Shown here one piece after another: positions 21,800-33,824 of a stretch of DNA of 64,000 nucleotides. A program made the translations under genes and the position numbers. Each line of letters opens with the position of its first letter. Within the stretch, counting starts at the first letter, position 1. The notes beneath the pieces were generated by a model. The model searched no databases and was not told the DNA's origin. It saw only the letters and a program-made list of their open reading frames with translations. The stretch covers positions 17,365,528-17,429,527 of the forward strand of contig NC_085880.1 of the NCBI RefSeq assembly GCF_034702125.1, in the 5' to 3' direction. This DNA comes from Engraulis encrasicolus (Eukaryota > Chordata > Actinopteri > Clupeiformes > Engraulidae).

Positions 21800-22365
21800 G
21801 TAGCATACGGCTGTAAAAGAAGAGACTGAAAGAGCACCTGTCTTTTGCCGCATTATGTGGAAACCACAGAGAGAGCTGTGAGCCATGTAAAATACAATAA
21901 TACAATGAAGAAAAAAAATGTTTTGTTGTTCTTGTCTTGCTATTGGTTTCAAGGTGGCCTTCAGTGAAAGTACTGGAAAGAAATAACAAATCAGAACTCA
22001 GATTCGGTACGGTGGAGTTTTTAAAAGGAGATTAATATTCAAGTGCCTCAGCAGAGACTACATTGTGCACATGGACACCTGCACAATGCACATACAGCGC
22101 TGTAGTGAGGAATGTTGTGCATGGATACAGTATGTCATGTATGCTGAGAAACTCTGAGCTCAAACAAGGTTTCTGTCCTTACATAACCTGTGCTGTATTC
22201 AGCCGGCGCCGTTTCTCCACTCGTTTTCCATTTCCCACTTCCATTTGTAACGGTGCCTACGGTGTACAATAGGTTTCCCTCTTCGCTCCTCCGGTGTACA
22301 CTATGGTATGCTTGTCGTGCTTGGCAACTCTGATGCTGAGAGGTACAGTATATATAGACAGTGAA
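21800..22365. other. Unique sequence
   Basis: No gene or repeat recognised. Confidence 0.4.
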
Positions 22366-22369
22366 TGCT

Positions 22370-22620
22370 ACAGTGTAATTTTAACACTGTTCTGCACAGA
22401 GTACATATGGTCCGACTTTATTTTCGTTGTTACATTTTAACTCTTTGAGTGTTAAATTAACACTGTGAAATGTCTGCTCTAAAATAGTCTGCACTAAATT
22501 AATAAATACAACTCTCTGAGTGTTAACTTAACACTCAGAGTTGAATTTCACACTAAATCTAGTGGCACCATATAACCAGCACAAAAATGTGTTGAATTAA
22601 CACTGCACATTTAACTGTGT
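22370..22620. mobile_element. MITE-like region with internal perfect palindrome
   Basis: Contains CTCTGAGTGTTAACTTAACA running into CTCAGAG (22512-22540), a near-perfect palindrome. Repeated AACACTn/nAGTGTTAA words lie around it, including ACAGTGTAATTTTAACACTG at the left and TTAACACTGCACATTTAACTGTG at the right. This texture is typical of a hairpin MITE, but the ends are not clear. Confidence 0.45.
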
Positions 22621-22989
22621 GCAGGAGGTGTAAAAGCAAGAGAGACGAGAGCCACATCTGTGCTCCATCGCTGCTGTGAGCTTTTACAGTAAACTACCGT
22701 GTTCGTCAGAGCAGCAGTAAGCATGGCCTGCGGTGAGGCTCACCTGTGCGACCGCAGAGGTCACCTGACCCGGCCACCCCTAAAGCCCCATCGCAGCGAC
22801 AACACCTGACCTGCAAAGTGCCGACCTCGCTTGACCCCACCCGACCCACCCTTGCGGTCCACCTACACAGCATGCCTGATTGGCCAGAAAACAGAGGGCA
22901 ACAGACTGGTTCTGAATCAGGTTTTTTTCTTCTTTTCTAAAAAAAAAGCAGTGTGTGTTGTGTTTAGCATGGTTACATGGGACTGTAGG

Positions 22990-23222
22990 TGGGCTGAAAG
23001 CGGAGAGCGCGCGGGGTGGGGGGGGTGGGTGTCAGCGGGTGATGTGGGTGGACGTAGGGTTGGTGAGGGATGAGCAGAAGCAGGAGGGGGGGTGTTGTGG
23101 GTGGATGCAGGGGGGCTGTGGGTGATGGGTGGACGTAGGGGAGGGGGAATATGTGGAAGCAGGAGGGGGGGTGTTGTGGGTGGATGCAGGGGGCTGTGGG
23201 TGGTAGCAGGGGGCTGATTAAC
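22990..23222 (+). repeat. G-rich minisatellite
   Basis: Imperfect units such as GGGGGTGTTGTGGGTGGATG and GGGTGATGGGTGGACGTAGG repeat four to five times. The antisense 109-residue proline-rich frame is an artefact. Confidence 0.85.
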
Positions 23223-23229
23223 GTGGCTG

Positions 23230-23780
23230 CTGCTACTGCTGTTCATACCTGCAGGTGGGAAGAGTCAGAGGGCTGCTGCTTGCTCTCCTCACTGTTGTGA
23301 GAAGGAGAAAGTCATACTGTATACTGTATCTGCTTATTTTTAACATTTAGACCTTTGTATGTGTGGGCGTCACACATGTTTTTTTTTTTAATTATTTTTA
23401 TTGTTTTAAAAAGGTATGCAGGTCTAAAAAGGTATGCAGGTAATTTTAGAAACTCAAGTCTTGCCTAAATTGGAACACACTGCATAATTTGCAGCCATAC
23501 AATCAACAAATAAAACAGTTATGTGTAGAAAACTATTAAACTTCTAGCTCACTCAATTAACAGTTGTCACAAAGAGTTTGATGATTTTAGGCCATTGATA
23601 GCAAGACAATGCAAAAGAGACTCGCAAGATAAAGAGTTTTCCACTATTACTCACAGCATGAGATCTTAAATCACTATCTAGTGACTGATCACGTTATTCA
23701 AGATTACAGATTATATAGATTAAATTTTTTGGGGGGGGGGGTTCAGCAGTTTTGGTGTTTTGTCCATCTGTCCGTCCCTC
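23230..23780. other. Unique AT-rich sequence
   Basis: A short direct repeat, AAAAAGGTATGCAGGT, occurs twice at about 23408-23441. Nothing else is recognised. Confidence 0.4.
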
Positions 23781-23789
23781 CCTGGTGAA

Positions 23790-23986
23790 CAGGGCTGGAC
23801 TGAGGGAGAAATAGGGCCCGGGCTTAAAGGGGGGCCCTCATAATTAGCGTTGCAGAACTGACTCACCAGTGGGCCCTGCACCCTTGTGGGCCCCTATTTT
23901 CAGAAATGTAACAAAAAATAGGGGCCCACAAGGGTGCAGGGCCCACTGGGAAATGCCCGCTATGCCATATGGCCAGTCCAGCCCTA
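23790..23986 (-). mobile_element. MITE-1 (hAT-like), 197 bp, perfect TSD
   Basis: It starts CAGGGCTGGACTGAGGG and ends GGCCAGTCCAGCCCTA. A perfect 8-bp TSD, CTGGTGAA, lies at 23782-23789 and 23987-23994. The central hairpin is the same as in the 8135 copy. Confidence 0.92.
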
Positions 23987-24077
23987 CTGGTGAATGACGG
24001 GCAGTAGTAGTGTACCACAATGGACACCATGCATGCACGACAATGAACACTGGCATTGAGTACTGGCATCTGCCCTG

Positions 24078-24372
24078 TGGGGGTGTAAATAATATGGAAA
24101 TGTATTGATATATCGCGATATATTCTGATGATTGAATCGAATTTCATTGTATTGTGGGGAATTCTTAAGTATCGAAAAGAATCGAATCGCTGGCCTCTGC
24201 CCAGTAACTTAATAGAAGTGGAAAAGTAATTGGGAAAAAATTTGAATCAAATCGTATCTTCTGGTATCGTGGGGCATTCTTATGTATAGAAAATAATCAA
24301 ATCGTATCGCACTGAATAACTAGATATCGATATTGAATCGTATCGTCATGGAGGCTGTGATTTACACCCCTA
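24078..24372. mobile_element. hAT-like MITE (GGGGTGTAAAT ends), 295 bp
   Basis: It starts TGGGGGTGTAAATAATA and ends GATTTACACCCCTA, inverted. The flanks CTGCCCTG (24070-24077) and CTGGCCTG (24373-24380) match at 7 of 8 positions. The interior is rich in ATCGTAT/GAATCGAAT words. Confidence 0.85.
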
Positions 24373-24503
24373 CTGGCCTGTGGGCTGGCCTGTGGAGCAG
24401 CCAGAGACTGTGAACAGTGAGTACAGTATGACAGGCACGGAGCCAGCTGAAGCACATGTTAGAAGCCAGGCCAGAGAGTACTGTATGCAGAGAGACCATA
24501 GAC

Positions 24504-24710
24504 CAGTGCTTCCCAACCTTTTTTGTCCTGCGTACCCCCTTAGCAACTTTTTCATATGATGAGTACTCCCTCGCCCTCATTCAGGCTCTGTTCCTCTATC
24601 CCAATGTGACTACACTCAATATATTTGTTATTATTACATTTTTCCGCGTACCCCTTGAGATGTGCTCGCGTACCCCTAGTGGTACACGTACCCCTGGTTG
24701 GGAAACACTG
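24504..24710. mobile_element. hAT-like MITE (CAGTGCTTCCCAACC ends), 207 bp
   Basis: It starts CAGTGCTTCCCAACCTTTTT and ends GGTTGGGAAACACTG. A perfect 8-bp TSD, CCATAGAC, lies at 24496-24503 and 24711-24718. CGTACCCC words recur inside. Confidence 0.93.
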
Positions 24711-24719
24711 CCATAGACC

Positions 24720-25330
24720 ACAGTATGACAGCTGAATAGCACACCTGCTCTAGATGTGACCTGACAGTCACCTGACAATCTAATTGCCTGAAAGAGAATT
24801 GTTTATTTTATTTTTTTATTTGCTTTTGTTTGTTTTTCCTTGGTCACAATGTTTGAAGTGGAGCTTTATATTTGGTGGGATATCTACAGTACCTGCTTCT
24901 AACCAGTGGTAAAATGAAAAACAAAATGCAATGCAATACTAATTATGTAAAGAGGAGAAAAAAACACTTGTTAGGAACCCATGCTGTACAGTAGATAAAT
25001 AGATGGTGCCATTTTGGAGACCAACTGAATTCCGAAGGTTTGTGTCCAGTGAGTGAGCCGTAGCTTCATTAAAGAGAATGTATGCCTATGAATGCCTCTG
25101 ATGGATCAAGTCCTTGCCTATCAAACTGAAATAGATTTCCAAACACAAACTGGTCTTCACAGACCCCAGCGTGTTAGAGTTCACCAGCTACCAATGCAGC
25201 CAGCCACTAATTGGAGTCGGAAACAAACAATTGCACTCGGAAAGCAAGGCATGGGGTCACACAAACACGCATGCACGCACACATGCAGCGCGCACGCAGC
25301 ACATACGCGCAGCCACCCACGCAGCCACCC
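24720..25330. other. Unique AT-rich sequence
   Basis: No gene or repeat was recognised before the AC array. Confidence 0.4.
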
Positions 25331-25333
25331 ACG

Positions 25334-25969
<636 letters not shown>

Positions 25970-26246
25970 CTGGCCATATGGCATAGCGGGCATTTGCCCG
26001 GTGGACTGTTGATGATTTTGGCCTGCTCCTTTCCTCAATGTAGTGGTATCAGTCCTCATGCCACTATAGGTGACTTGTCGGAGTCAGATGTAAATGTTTA
26101 TTTTGGTTGTTGTGGTCAAAATAACCCGTAACAAATGATGACTAATTATTATATTTTTAATTATCACTGGCTTCTTTGTCTCTCTCAATGCCTATCGGCC
26201 TGCTCTTGGCTAAAAGTGCCCGGGCCCTATTTCTCGCCCTCTCCAG
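25970..26246 (+). mobile_element. MITE-1 with a foreign centre
   Basis: It starts CAGGGCTGGACTGGCC and TATGGCATAGCGGGCATTT. It ends GTGCCCGGGCCCTATTTCTC and then a shortened CTCCAGC. The usual central hairpin is replaced by about 200 bp of unrelated AT-rich sequence. (C)CGTTAC is repeated at both edges. Confidence 0.65.
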
Positions 26247-26259
26247 CCGTTACGTTACG

Positions 26260-28010
26260 TCCCTGTCCCCACGTCCGGCCCCCAGCCTCATGAATAGGTC
26301 ACATCATGCTGCCATTAATATTTGAGACACACTAAATTGAAAAAGATGTGCCACCCCATAGTCCGAGGCCAGCCGCCTGGCTTCACAGCTGTAATATGAT
26401 GATGTATAAAAAAGACTATTTCCTCTTATCAGATTGGGGGGCCGCTGTGGGGGTGTGTGGGGGGGGTATGCTGCCCCCCCTGTCTACTTCTTGTTGGCCC
26501 ATTTATCTCCGCCTTACATTGATGAATTGATTATGGTGACAATTCATGTCAGGGATAATGAAATGCTGGTTGGGGAGAAAAAATGGGTGACTGGTTGAGG
26601 AGGCCCATATGTGGGGGACGTATCCTGGGCCAATTATTTTAAAATTTCACTGCCAAGAGAGAGAGATTCATCTTCTTCGTCTATATTAGCTCATGTGTCT
26701 AAATGAGGCTGTGGGGGCCCAGATCAAATCTTAACGACTTAAAAAACTGACCCCCTTCAACTGTCAGCCGTCTCGTTGATATGTTTATCTTGAAAGGTTA
26801 AGGCCAATACTCCAGGGTTGAAAATGACAGTGGCTGAGAGGTGGTAGTGGTGGTGGTGGTGGTGGTGGTGGTGGTGGGGTGTCATTCCACCATCTTGAGT
26901 GAGTGAGTAAATGTCTTGAAATGTTTCACATTTTATTGCACTATCTTGAATGTCTAAATGTTTTGATACGTTTCACATTTTATTTTGGCTCCCAGTGATC
27001 TTCTCCCCTCCACCCTGATTGAATTTTACACTTCTTCATTCCACAGGCTAATAAACGTCCATTTGCTGAAAATGCAGTGGAACAGTGTCATAGTGGGATT
27101 GCTGGGACGGAACGTTGAATTATTAGAGTTAATTAAATTTAAAACGCTGTGAAATTTACAAACTCTATCTGTCTGTTTGTCATATTATGGCAATGAAAGC
27201 AAAATAAAATTACAAAATTACACATTTGTGTATTGGATTACAGGGCAGAGACCGAGATAATAACAACAGGGTTAATATTTGACTTGGGAGGGGAGAGCAG
27301 AAACGCACAGCAAAGACAGTGCCTACAGTGGCCCACAATCATTTTAGCTAATTACTGTCTTTAAAAGAATCACTTATAGTGAGCATATTCATGCATTAGA
27401 ATTAGCATATTCAGGCTGAGCATTAGTAAAGCTTGACTGCAATAATTGTGTACAAGGTCGGTGGTTAGCGCACATCCATTCACAATCACACTGGGACTGC
27501 AGGAGGGCACTCAGGATCTCACCATGTTCAACTGAAGGGCCTTTGGATGAATACAGCACACTGCTGTTTGGATAATTCAGGTAAAGCCATGTATTGCAAA
27601 TGTCAACACAAGTAGTTACATACACACATAATAATGTTGCATACAGTATATATTCAAAAGATTTCTTCATGGAGACCTGTACGCACAAGTTTATATTTCA
27701 ACATAGGCCTACATTTAACCCATTGTGTCCTGGAGACACATATATGCTACATTGAGGTTCTTCAGATTTGAGCTGTTTTATTAAAAATGTGGCTAAGTTA
27801 GAGCTGAATGAACACATTCTAAGGTAAAACGAGGGTCCTAGCTTTTAAATGCAATTCATTCCATGATTGTATGTGCTTCGGGGACTGAGATATTTAAGAT
27901 TTAATAGGTAGAGGGCTCCCTTTCCCAAAAAGGGTTTAGGACAAAATGACAAAAGAATGTTGACACTTAGAATATGTATTTTTTGTGTGTGATGGGGCAT
28001 GACGGGATGA
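26260..28010. other. Long unique block, candidate conserved noncoding sequence
   Basis: This is repeat-poor apart from (GGT)n at 26840-26877. It is rich in homeodomain-type words, including TTGATGAATTGATTATGG, GACAATTCATGT and AGTTAATTAAATTT. No exon with plausible splice sites and codon structure was recognised. The texture resembles vertebrate developmental enhancers; this is inference only. Confidence 0.35.
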
Positions 28011-28014
28011 ATGT

Positions 28015-28152
<138 letters not shown>

Positions 28153-28175
28153 GTTTTGCAGCAGTAGTAGCACAC

Positions 28176-28364
28176 CAGTGGTGTAGTCTACGTACAACCC
28201 GGGTATACGGAGTATACCCACTTCTACATTTCAGAGATTTCAGTATACCCACTTAAAATTGATTGATCCATTGTTTTGAATAGCACAAATATATACAGCA
28301 TATCCACTTCAAAAAATGCTCAAATATACAGTATACCCACCATAAAAAGTAGACTACACCACTG
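28176..28364. mobile_element. MITE-3 (hAT-like), 189 bp, perfect TSD
   Basis: It starts CAGTGGTGTAGTCTACGT and ends AGTAGACTACACCACTG. A perfect 8-bp TSD, TAGCACAC, lies at 28168-28175 and 28365-28372. The interior has repeated TATACCCACTT words. The sister copy is at 30415-30604. Confidence 0.95.
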
Positions 28365-28365
28365 T

Positions 28366-28504
<139 letters not shown>

Positions 28505-28568
28505 CCATAATACATTTAAGAACACATAATAGGTAAAGGATAAGGGATTAAAAATAATAAATAGGGAA

Positions 28569-28908
<340 letters not shown>

Positions 28909-29005
28909 ATTACCACTTCAAACCATAGCTTGGGCTGAGTCACCTCCTCATATAATGTGACTCATTGTGAGTCTTTCTTCATCAGTTCCCTTTCATCAGA
29001 CTCAT

Positions 29006-29584
29006 CTCACAGAATCCAGTGTAATGAATACAGACCCTTGAGACATGACATCTTTGCTGGGGTCACGAAAATGTTTTCCTTGATGGACTCACGAAAGTGC
29101 TTTCTCTGTTCCCACAGCACTATGTTAAATCTACCATCGGAAAACTGACAATTTGGTGGTGAAATACCCTACCTTTTCCAGATGGTTGACACCAAATTCT
29201 TTCACTGAACAAAAGAATGCTATAGCAATTTAAGTTGTATACCCAGAACAAAACAATCCCTGATCCTAACCAGTCAGTAAAATACATTTTCCACTTGGTT
29301 GACAGGCTACCAAATTCTTGTATAAAACAAAAGAATGCTAGTAGACCAAAACAATTCCTAACCTATCCCTAACCTGCCAGTAATAAATTTTTTTTTTTGA
29401 GAAAATAAATCTTGTAAATGAGAAAAACCTGAGAAAACGAGCTAAAACACAAGACTTAAGGTCAACATAGAGCTGTGGGAATATAGAGAAAGCACTTCCG
29501 TGGCCCCATCATGAAATTGAGGCAAAATCCGTGAAACTGCCACAGATTTGTGGTCTGTGTTCATTTCATGGAATTCTGTGAGAC
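29006..29584. mobile_element. Long inverted-repeat element, ~580 bp
   Basis: The left arm contains TCTCACAGAATCC, ATGAATACAGACC and GAAAGTGCTTTCTCTGTTCC. The right arm holds the reverse complements GAATTCTGTGAGA, GGTCTGTGTTCATTTCAT and GAGAAAGCACTTCC. Arms of about 120 bp bracket two imperfect ~115-bp tandem units, each with GGTTGACA...CCAAATTCTT...ACAAAAGAATGCT. No TSD is clear. A nonautonomous DNA element is the likely explanation. Confidence 0.6.
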
Positions 29585-29640
29585 CATGTTGCTTTCATGC
29601 AGAGTCCATAGTTTGTAACAACAATTACACTCGTCTAGAT

Positions 29641-29948
29641 CAGTGATTCTTAAAGTGTGGTGTCTGCGACAGCGCTCGGGTGGTCCGCGAGGGGATTTCT
29701 ACTGTTCCAAGACAAGCTAGCAGTAGGCTATATTTGTAACATAACTACGAAGCTAAACATAGCTGAAGTATTATGTTCACCACAATAAGGCAGGCTTGTA
29801 ATGTGAATATAAAAGTAAGTGACCTGCATCGAAATTAGCAGTGTCAAATAAGCACCCCTAAACTGTCAATTCAGTTGACAGGTGGTCCCTGAACATTTTT
29901 AAGGGGGGGCAAAGTGGTCCTCGGCCTGAAAAAGTTTGAGAAACACTG
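29641..29948. mobile_element. hAT-like MITE (CAGTGATTCTTAAAG ends), 308 bp
   Basis: It starts CAGTGATTCTTAAAGTGTGG and ends AAAAGTTTGAGAAACACTG. A perfect 8-bp TSD, GTCTAGAT, lies at 29633-29640 and 29949-29956. Confidence 0.93.
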
Positions 29949-29996
29949 GTCTAGATGACTCCATTTTGGAGCACTGTCATGATGTGAGATGCACAG

Positions 29997-30128
29997 CAGG
30001 AACACTGACAGCTTTGGCTGGGCCCAGAACAAAATCATTAGAAAGCGCCCCCCCACCCAATACATATAATGTAATGAGAAACCTATTCTGGGGCCCCCTC
30101 TCTCCCTGGACTGATGACAACATCCCCC
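29997..30128 (+). mobile_element. MITE-2, right end missing
   Basis: It starts CAGGAACACTGACAGC and then GGGCCCAG. It stops at CATCCCCC just before an ambiguous base (N at 30129) and the MITE-1 at 30131. The usual 'TTTGTCCCCC...GTCGGC' end is absent. Confidence 0.7.
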
Positions 30129-30130
30129 NC

Positions 30131-30347
30131 CAGGGCTGGACTGGCCATCTGGCATAGCGGGCATTTTCCGGTGGGCCCTGCACCCCTATTTTCAGAAATG
30201 TAACAGATTTTTTTTTTTTACATTTCTGAAAATAGGGGCCCAGGAGTGTGCGGGGCCCACCGGTGAATCAGTTCTGCGGCGCTAATATTGAGGGGCTCCT
30301 TTAAGCCAAAAGTGCCCGGGCCCTATTTCTCCCCCAGTCTAGCCCTG
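30131..30347 (+). mobile_element. MITE-1 (hAT-like), 217 bp
   Basis: It starts CAGGGCTGGACTGGCCATCT and ends CCCAGTCTAGCCCTG. The hairpin centre is GGGCC...CTATTTTCAGAAATGTAA against ACATTTCTGAAAATAGGGGC. No TSD is visible, perhaps because its left neighbour is truncated. Confidence 0.85.
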
Positions 30348-30414
30348 CACAAGTCGACGTCCCTGATGCACACCAACACTGTATGACAGGGGAATGGCAT
30401 GGACCAGCTCCACA

Positions 30415-30604
30415 CAGTGATGTAGTCTACGTAGAACGCAGGTATACGGAGTATACCCACTTCAAAATTTCTGGGGTTTCAGTATACCCACTTAAAATGG
30501 ATTGATCCATTATTTAGAATAGCACAAATATATACAGTATACCCACTTCAAAAAATGCTCAAATATACAGTATACTCACCACAAAATAGTAGACTACACC
30601 ACTG
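30415..30604. mobile_element. MITE-3 (hAT-like), 190 bp, perfect TSD
   Basis: It starts CAGTGATGTAGTCTACGT and ends AGTAGACTACACCACTG. A perfect 8-bp TSD, GCTCCACA, lies at 30407-30414 and 30605-30612. Confidence 0.95.
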
Positions 30605-30612
30605 GCTCCACA

Positions 30613-31226
30613 TACTGTAACCCGAGCAGCTTGAAGAGCTTGCCACATGGCATTAGCTAATATGGATAATGTGCATGAGGGAAAAACAAACAGTCATTTA
30701 TAGATGGCGGCAACCATTCAAGTGCAATTACTTATGCACTAATTTGAGTTTTCTTCAAATATTAATCAGAAATTCATCATTAATCAGTATGTACGTACAT
30801 TGTTTGAGGCCGCAATGCCATACAATTTAGCCAAGAATAAATATTTTCATGGCAGCATTCAAGTGACAATAACTGCGGGGGGATTAATTTGTGATGGCAA
30901 TACACATATTTCTTTACAACCCATTAGAGCCCAAAAGTAGATGACAAATAAATGCAGTCTAACTTAGAGCTCAAATATACACAAGTGTACGTAGTGCAGT
31001 TGGTGCCTTGACGGTTGTCAATGTCAAGCCCTTAGTGTACACTTATTAACTCGGTAGGCCTATATTGATTTAATACAGTAGTATGGAGTTGATGTACTTC
31101 AGCTTGAATACCCTATGTTAAAACAACCATTACCTTTTGTAATGTACATGACCATGAAGTAAAAAACAGCACTGTAGCTTTGCATAACATGGACAGTGGG
31201 GGAAATATTTCTCTTCTCCAGTATTG
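30613..31226. other. Unique block, candidate conserved noncoding sequence
   Basis: Positions 30640-30920 are repeat-free and dense in AT-rich transcription-factor-like words, such as AAATATTAATCAGAAATTCA, GCATTAGCTAATATGG and GGGGATTAATTTGTG. No exon recognised. Conservation is inferred from texture only. Confidence 0.35.
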
Positions 31227-31234
31227 CTTGAAAG

Positions 31235-31455
31235 CAGTGTTGCCAGATTGGGTGGTTACCCGCCCAATTGGGCTACTTGGGTTGACCGTCTGCGGGTAAA
31301 AACGGGAAAAATTGGCCATTTGGCGTTATTTTGTCAGCCGTTTTGGGCCCATAGAAGTCAATGCAATTTGCTGAAATTGGGCGGAATTTAGCACATTTTG
31401 GCAGTTTTTGAGAATCTTTTGGGCGGGATTTCATCAGACACATCTGGCAACACTA
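31235..31455. mobile_element. hAT-like MITE (CAGTGTTGCCAGATT ends), 221 bp
   Basis: It starts CAGTGTTGCCAGATTGGG and ends CATCTGGCAACACTA. A perfect 8-bp TSD, CTTGAAAG, lies at 31227-31234 and 31456-31463. GGGCGGAATTT/GGGCGGGATTT words recur inside. Confidence 0.93.
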
Positions 31456-31463
31456 CTTGAAAG

Positions 31464-31985
31464 TCCATAAAGGTCCAATCCACCAGGCGAATTCTTCACA
31501 TGGGCCTACACATTTATACTGCTGTGATGGCCTAACAGTTTAACCCCTTAACACAGAGCCTATGTTATAACCTTATTGTCACCAAAATTGTAATGGCTGT
31601 GTCTTAAACTGTTACTTAAGGCTCTACATACTGTCATAGCAATGTTGTTCTGTTGTAATCAAGTATTTTCAGCAAATAGTGAATAGACCCACCGGCGACC
31701 CCATCTGCATTAAGACACTATGTTGAGGTGGAAGTCACAAGTCACAAGTTTCTGTTTTGAAAACTCGATTTTAACATATTGGCTATACGATATATTTGAA
31801 AAAGGCATTTACTCAGTGAAAGAAATGAAACAAGTTCAAAAGCTCATAAAACAAATGTATCAGTATGCAGTCCCAGCCTCAGCTTTCAAACAAATCACAA
31901 CTTTCAATCTCACAAAATGTCCTTCACTACGAAAGCAAACAACTTTTAAATATTGAAATAACTGAATACAGGCACATAGGCCTAC
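31464..31985. other. Unique AT-rich sequence
   Basis: The short open frame at 31720-31956 has no recognisable similarity and mixed codon use. Not called as a gene. Confidence 0.4.
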
Positions 31986-31988
31986 TTT

Positions 31989-32056
31989 TTCTTCCTCCTC
32001 CTCCCCCTCCTCCTCCTCCTCCTCCTCCTCCTCTTCTTCTACCTCTTCTTCTGTTG
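31989..32056. repeat. (TCC)n/(TTC)n microsatellite
   Basis: TCC repeats grading into CTTCTTCT. The 72-residue polyproline frame is an artefact. Confidence 0.95.
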
Positions 32057-32216
32057 GATTACGATATAGCCTGCCCCCCATGATACTAAATATCACGAGT
32101 AATTGAAATGTACATCAGCGCTTCTGGGTTGTAGGCAATGTATATATACAGTATGGACTGCTGTGTAGCTTTCATGTAGCTACAAGACTGAACCAGCAGC
32201 AGCACTCAGGGCAGCC

Positions 32217-32362
32217 GACAGGGGGGGACAAAGGGGTACATTGTTCCGGGCCCAGGGAGATGGGGGGCCCAGAATGGAATCCCAGCTACATTGTATGTAT
32301 AGGAAGGGGGGCCCTTTCAGATGGCTTTGTCCAGGGCTCAGGCAAAGCTGTCAGCGGCCCTG
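32217..32362 (-). mobile_element. MITE-2 (hAT-like), 146 bp
   Basis: It starts CAGGGCAGCCGACAGG and ends AGCTGTCAGCGGCCCTG. The flanks GCAGCACT (32209-32216) and GCAGCACA (32363-32370) match at 7 of 8 positions. Confidence 0.87.
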
Positions 32363-32370
32363 GCAGCACA

Positions 32371-32760
32371 AGCTAGTGCATGAGATGAACCAGAGTGTAT
32401 GATATGATTGAATTGAAATCTCAGCACAGCGTGAACATGTTAAATTGCAGCGCTGCCATGTTAAACATATACCCCTTACCGCTTCAAAGTTCAGATGCAG
32501 TTTAAGTATATCACACAAGAAAGATGAGAGATGACGTATGGAAACTTAAAGCATTTCAGAGGCATCAATTATAGAGTGCGAAACTCTGAACTAAAAAGCA
32601 AAGCGCACATTTGGGGTTTGCAGAACAGATACTAGCTCTTTGCTGACATCATCGTGTAGATTTTTGTTATGTCTTTGCGTCTTCTTTTTTTACATTCCTC
32701 TTTTGCTCAACCATCACATTTAGCCAGAGTAGGCAGCTGCATGGCTCCTGGCATTGGTGA
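32371..32760. other. Unique AT-rich sequence
   Basis: No gene or repeat recognised. Confidence 0.4.
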
Positions 32761-32763
32761 CGG

Positions 32764-33369
32764 TTGGGAGGGAGGGTGGTGATGGCAGAGAGGTGGTGGA
32801 GATGGAAGAGAGGGTGGGGTGAGGGGGTGGTGAGAAGGGTGGAAAGAAGGGTGGAGATGGGAGAGAGGGTGGGGTTAGGTGTGTGTGTGTGGGGGGGGGT
32901 GATGGGAGAGAGGGTGGCGTGAGGGGGTGGACAGAGGGGTGGAGATGGGAGAAAAGGTGGGGTGAGGAGGTAGAGAGAGGGGTGGAGATGGGAGAGGGGG
33001 TGGGGTTAGGTGTGTGTGTGTGGGGGGGGTGATGGGAGAGAGGGTGGCGTGAGGGGGTGAAGATGGGAGAAAGGGTGGGGTGAGGGGTGAGGGAGTGGAG
33101 AGAGGGGTGAAGATGGGAGAGGGGGTGGGGTGAGGGGGTGTAGAGAAGAGTGGAGATGGGAGAGAGGGTGGGGTCAGGAGGTAGAGAGAGAGGTGGAGAT
33201 GGGAGAGAGGGTGGGGTGAGGAGAGAGGTGAGGAGTTGGAGAGAGGGGTAGAGAGGAGAGTGGGGGTGGGAGAAGGTGAGGGGAGAAGGGGTGATGATGG
33301 GAGAGGGGGTGATGAGGGGTGAGGGTGATGAGAGGAGACGGGGTGGGGGGTGGGGTGGGGGTGGGGTGA
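32764..33369 (+). repeat. ~600-bp G-rich minisatellite, G-quadruplex-prone
   Basis: Units such as GGGAGAGAGGGTGGGGTGAG and GGGGTGGAGATGGGAGAG repeat about a dozen times. A larger repeat, GGGGTTAGGTGTGTGTGTGT followed by a G8-9 run, recurs at about 32872 and 33003 (period about 131 bp). The 229-residue antisense Pro/Ser frame is an artefact. Confidence 0.93.
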
Positions 33370-33607
33370 CACTCCAGCTCTGCTATTTCTTTTTTTAAAT
33401 TCAAGCAAAAAAAATAGTGGGCTTTTTTTGCTCGGAGTGAGATGTTCTAAATAGCACAGCACAAACATCCTCAAGCCCCATCCACGATTAACAGGATTGA
33501 TGTCCGCAGGCCCATCATTGAGTCCCGATGTGATGCCTCCGTGGCAGTGCTTGAGAGCAGTCATTCAGCTTCAGTAAGCGTTTCAGAGAGCAAGAAATAC
33601 ATGGCTT

Positions 33608-33824
33608 CAGGGTTGGACTGGCCATCTGGCATAATATAGCGGGAATTTCCTGATGGGTCCCGCACCGTTTTCAGAATTGTTAAAAAATATATATTTTTTT
33701 ACATTTCTGAAAATAGGGGCCCACAAGGGTGCGAGGCCACCGGTGAGTCAGTTCTGCAGTGCTAATTATGGGTGGGGGGCATCCAAAAGTAACCCGGGCC
33801 CTATTTCCCCCCAGTCCAGCCCTG
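33608..33824 (+). mobile_element. MITE-1 (hAT-like), 217 bp
   Basis: It starts CAGGGTTGGACTGGCCATCT and ends CCAGTCCAGCCCTG. The central hairpin has decayed. No TSD visible. Confidence 0.85.

Noticed and set aside
31860..32096. Acidic EEEEEE frame
   Set aside because: It is antisense to a (TCC)n microsatellite.
32875..33564. 229-residue Pro/Ser-rich minus-strand frame
   Set aside because: It is a translation of the G-rich minisatellite.
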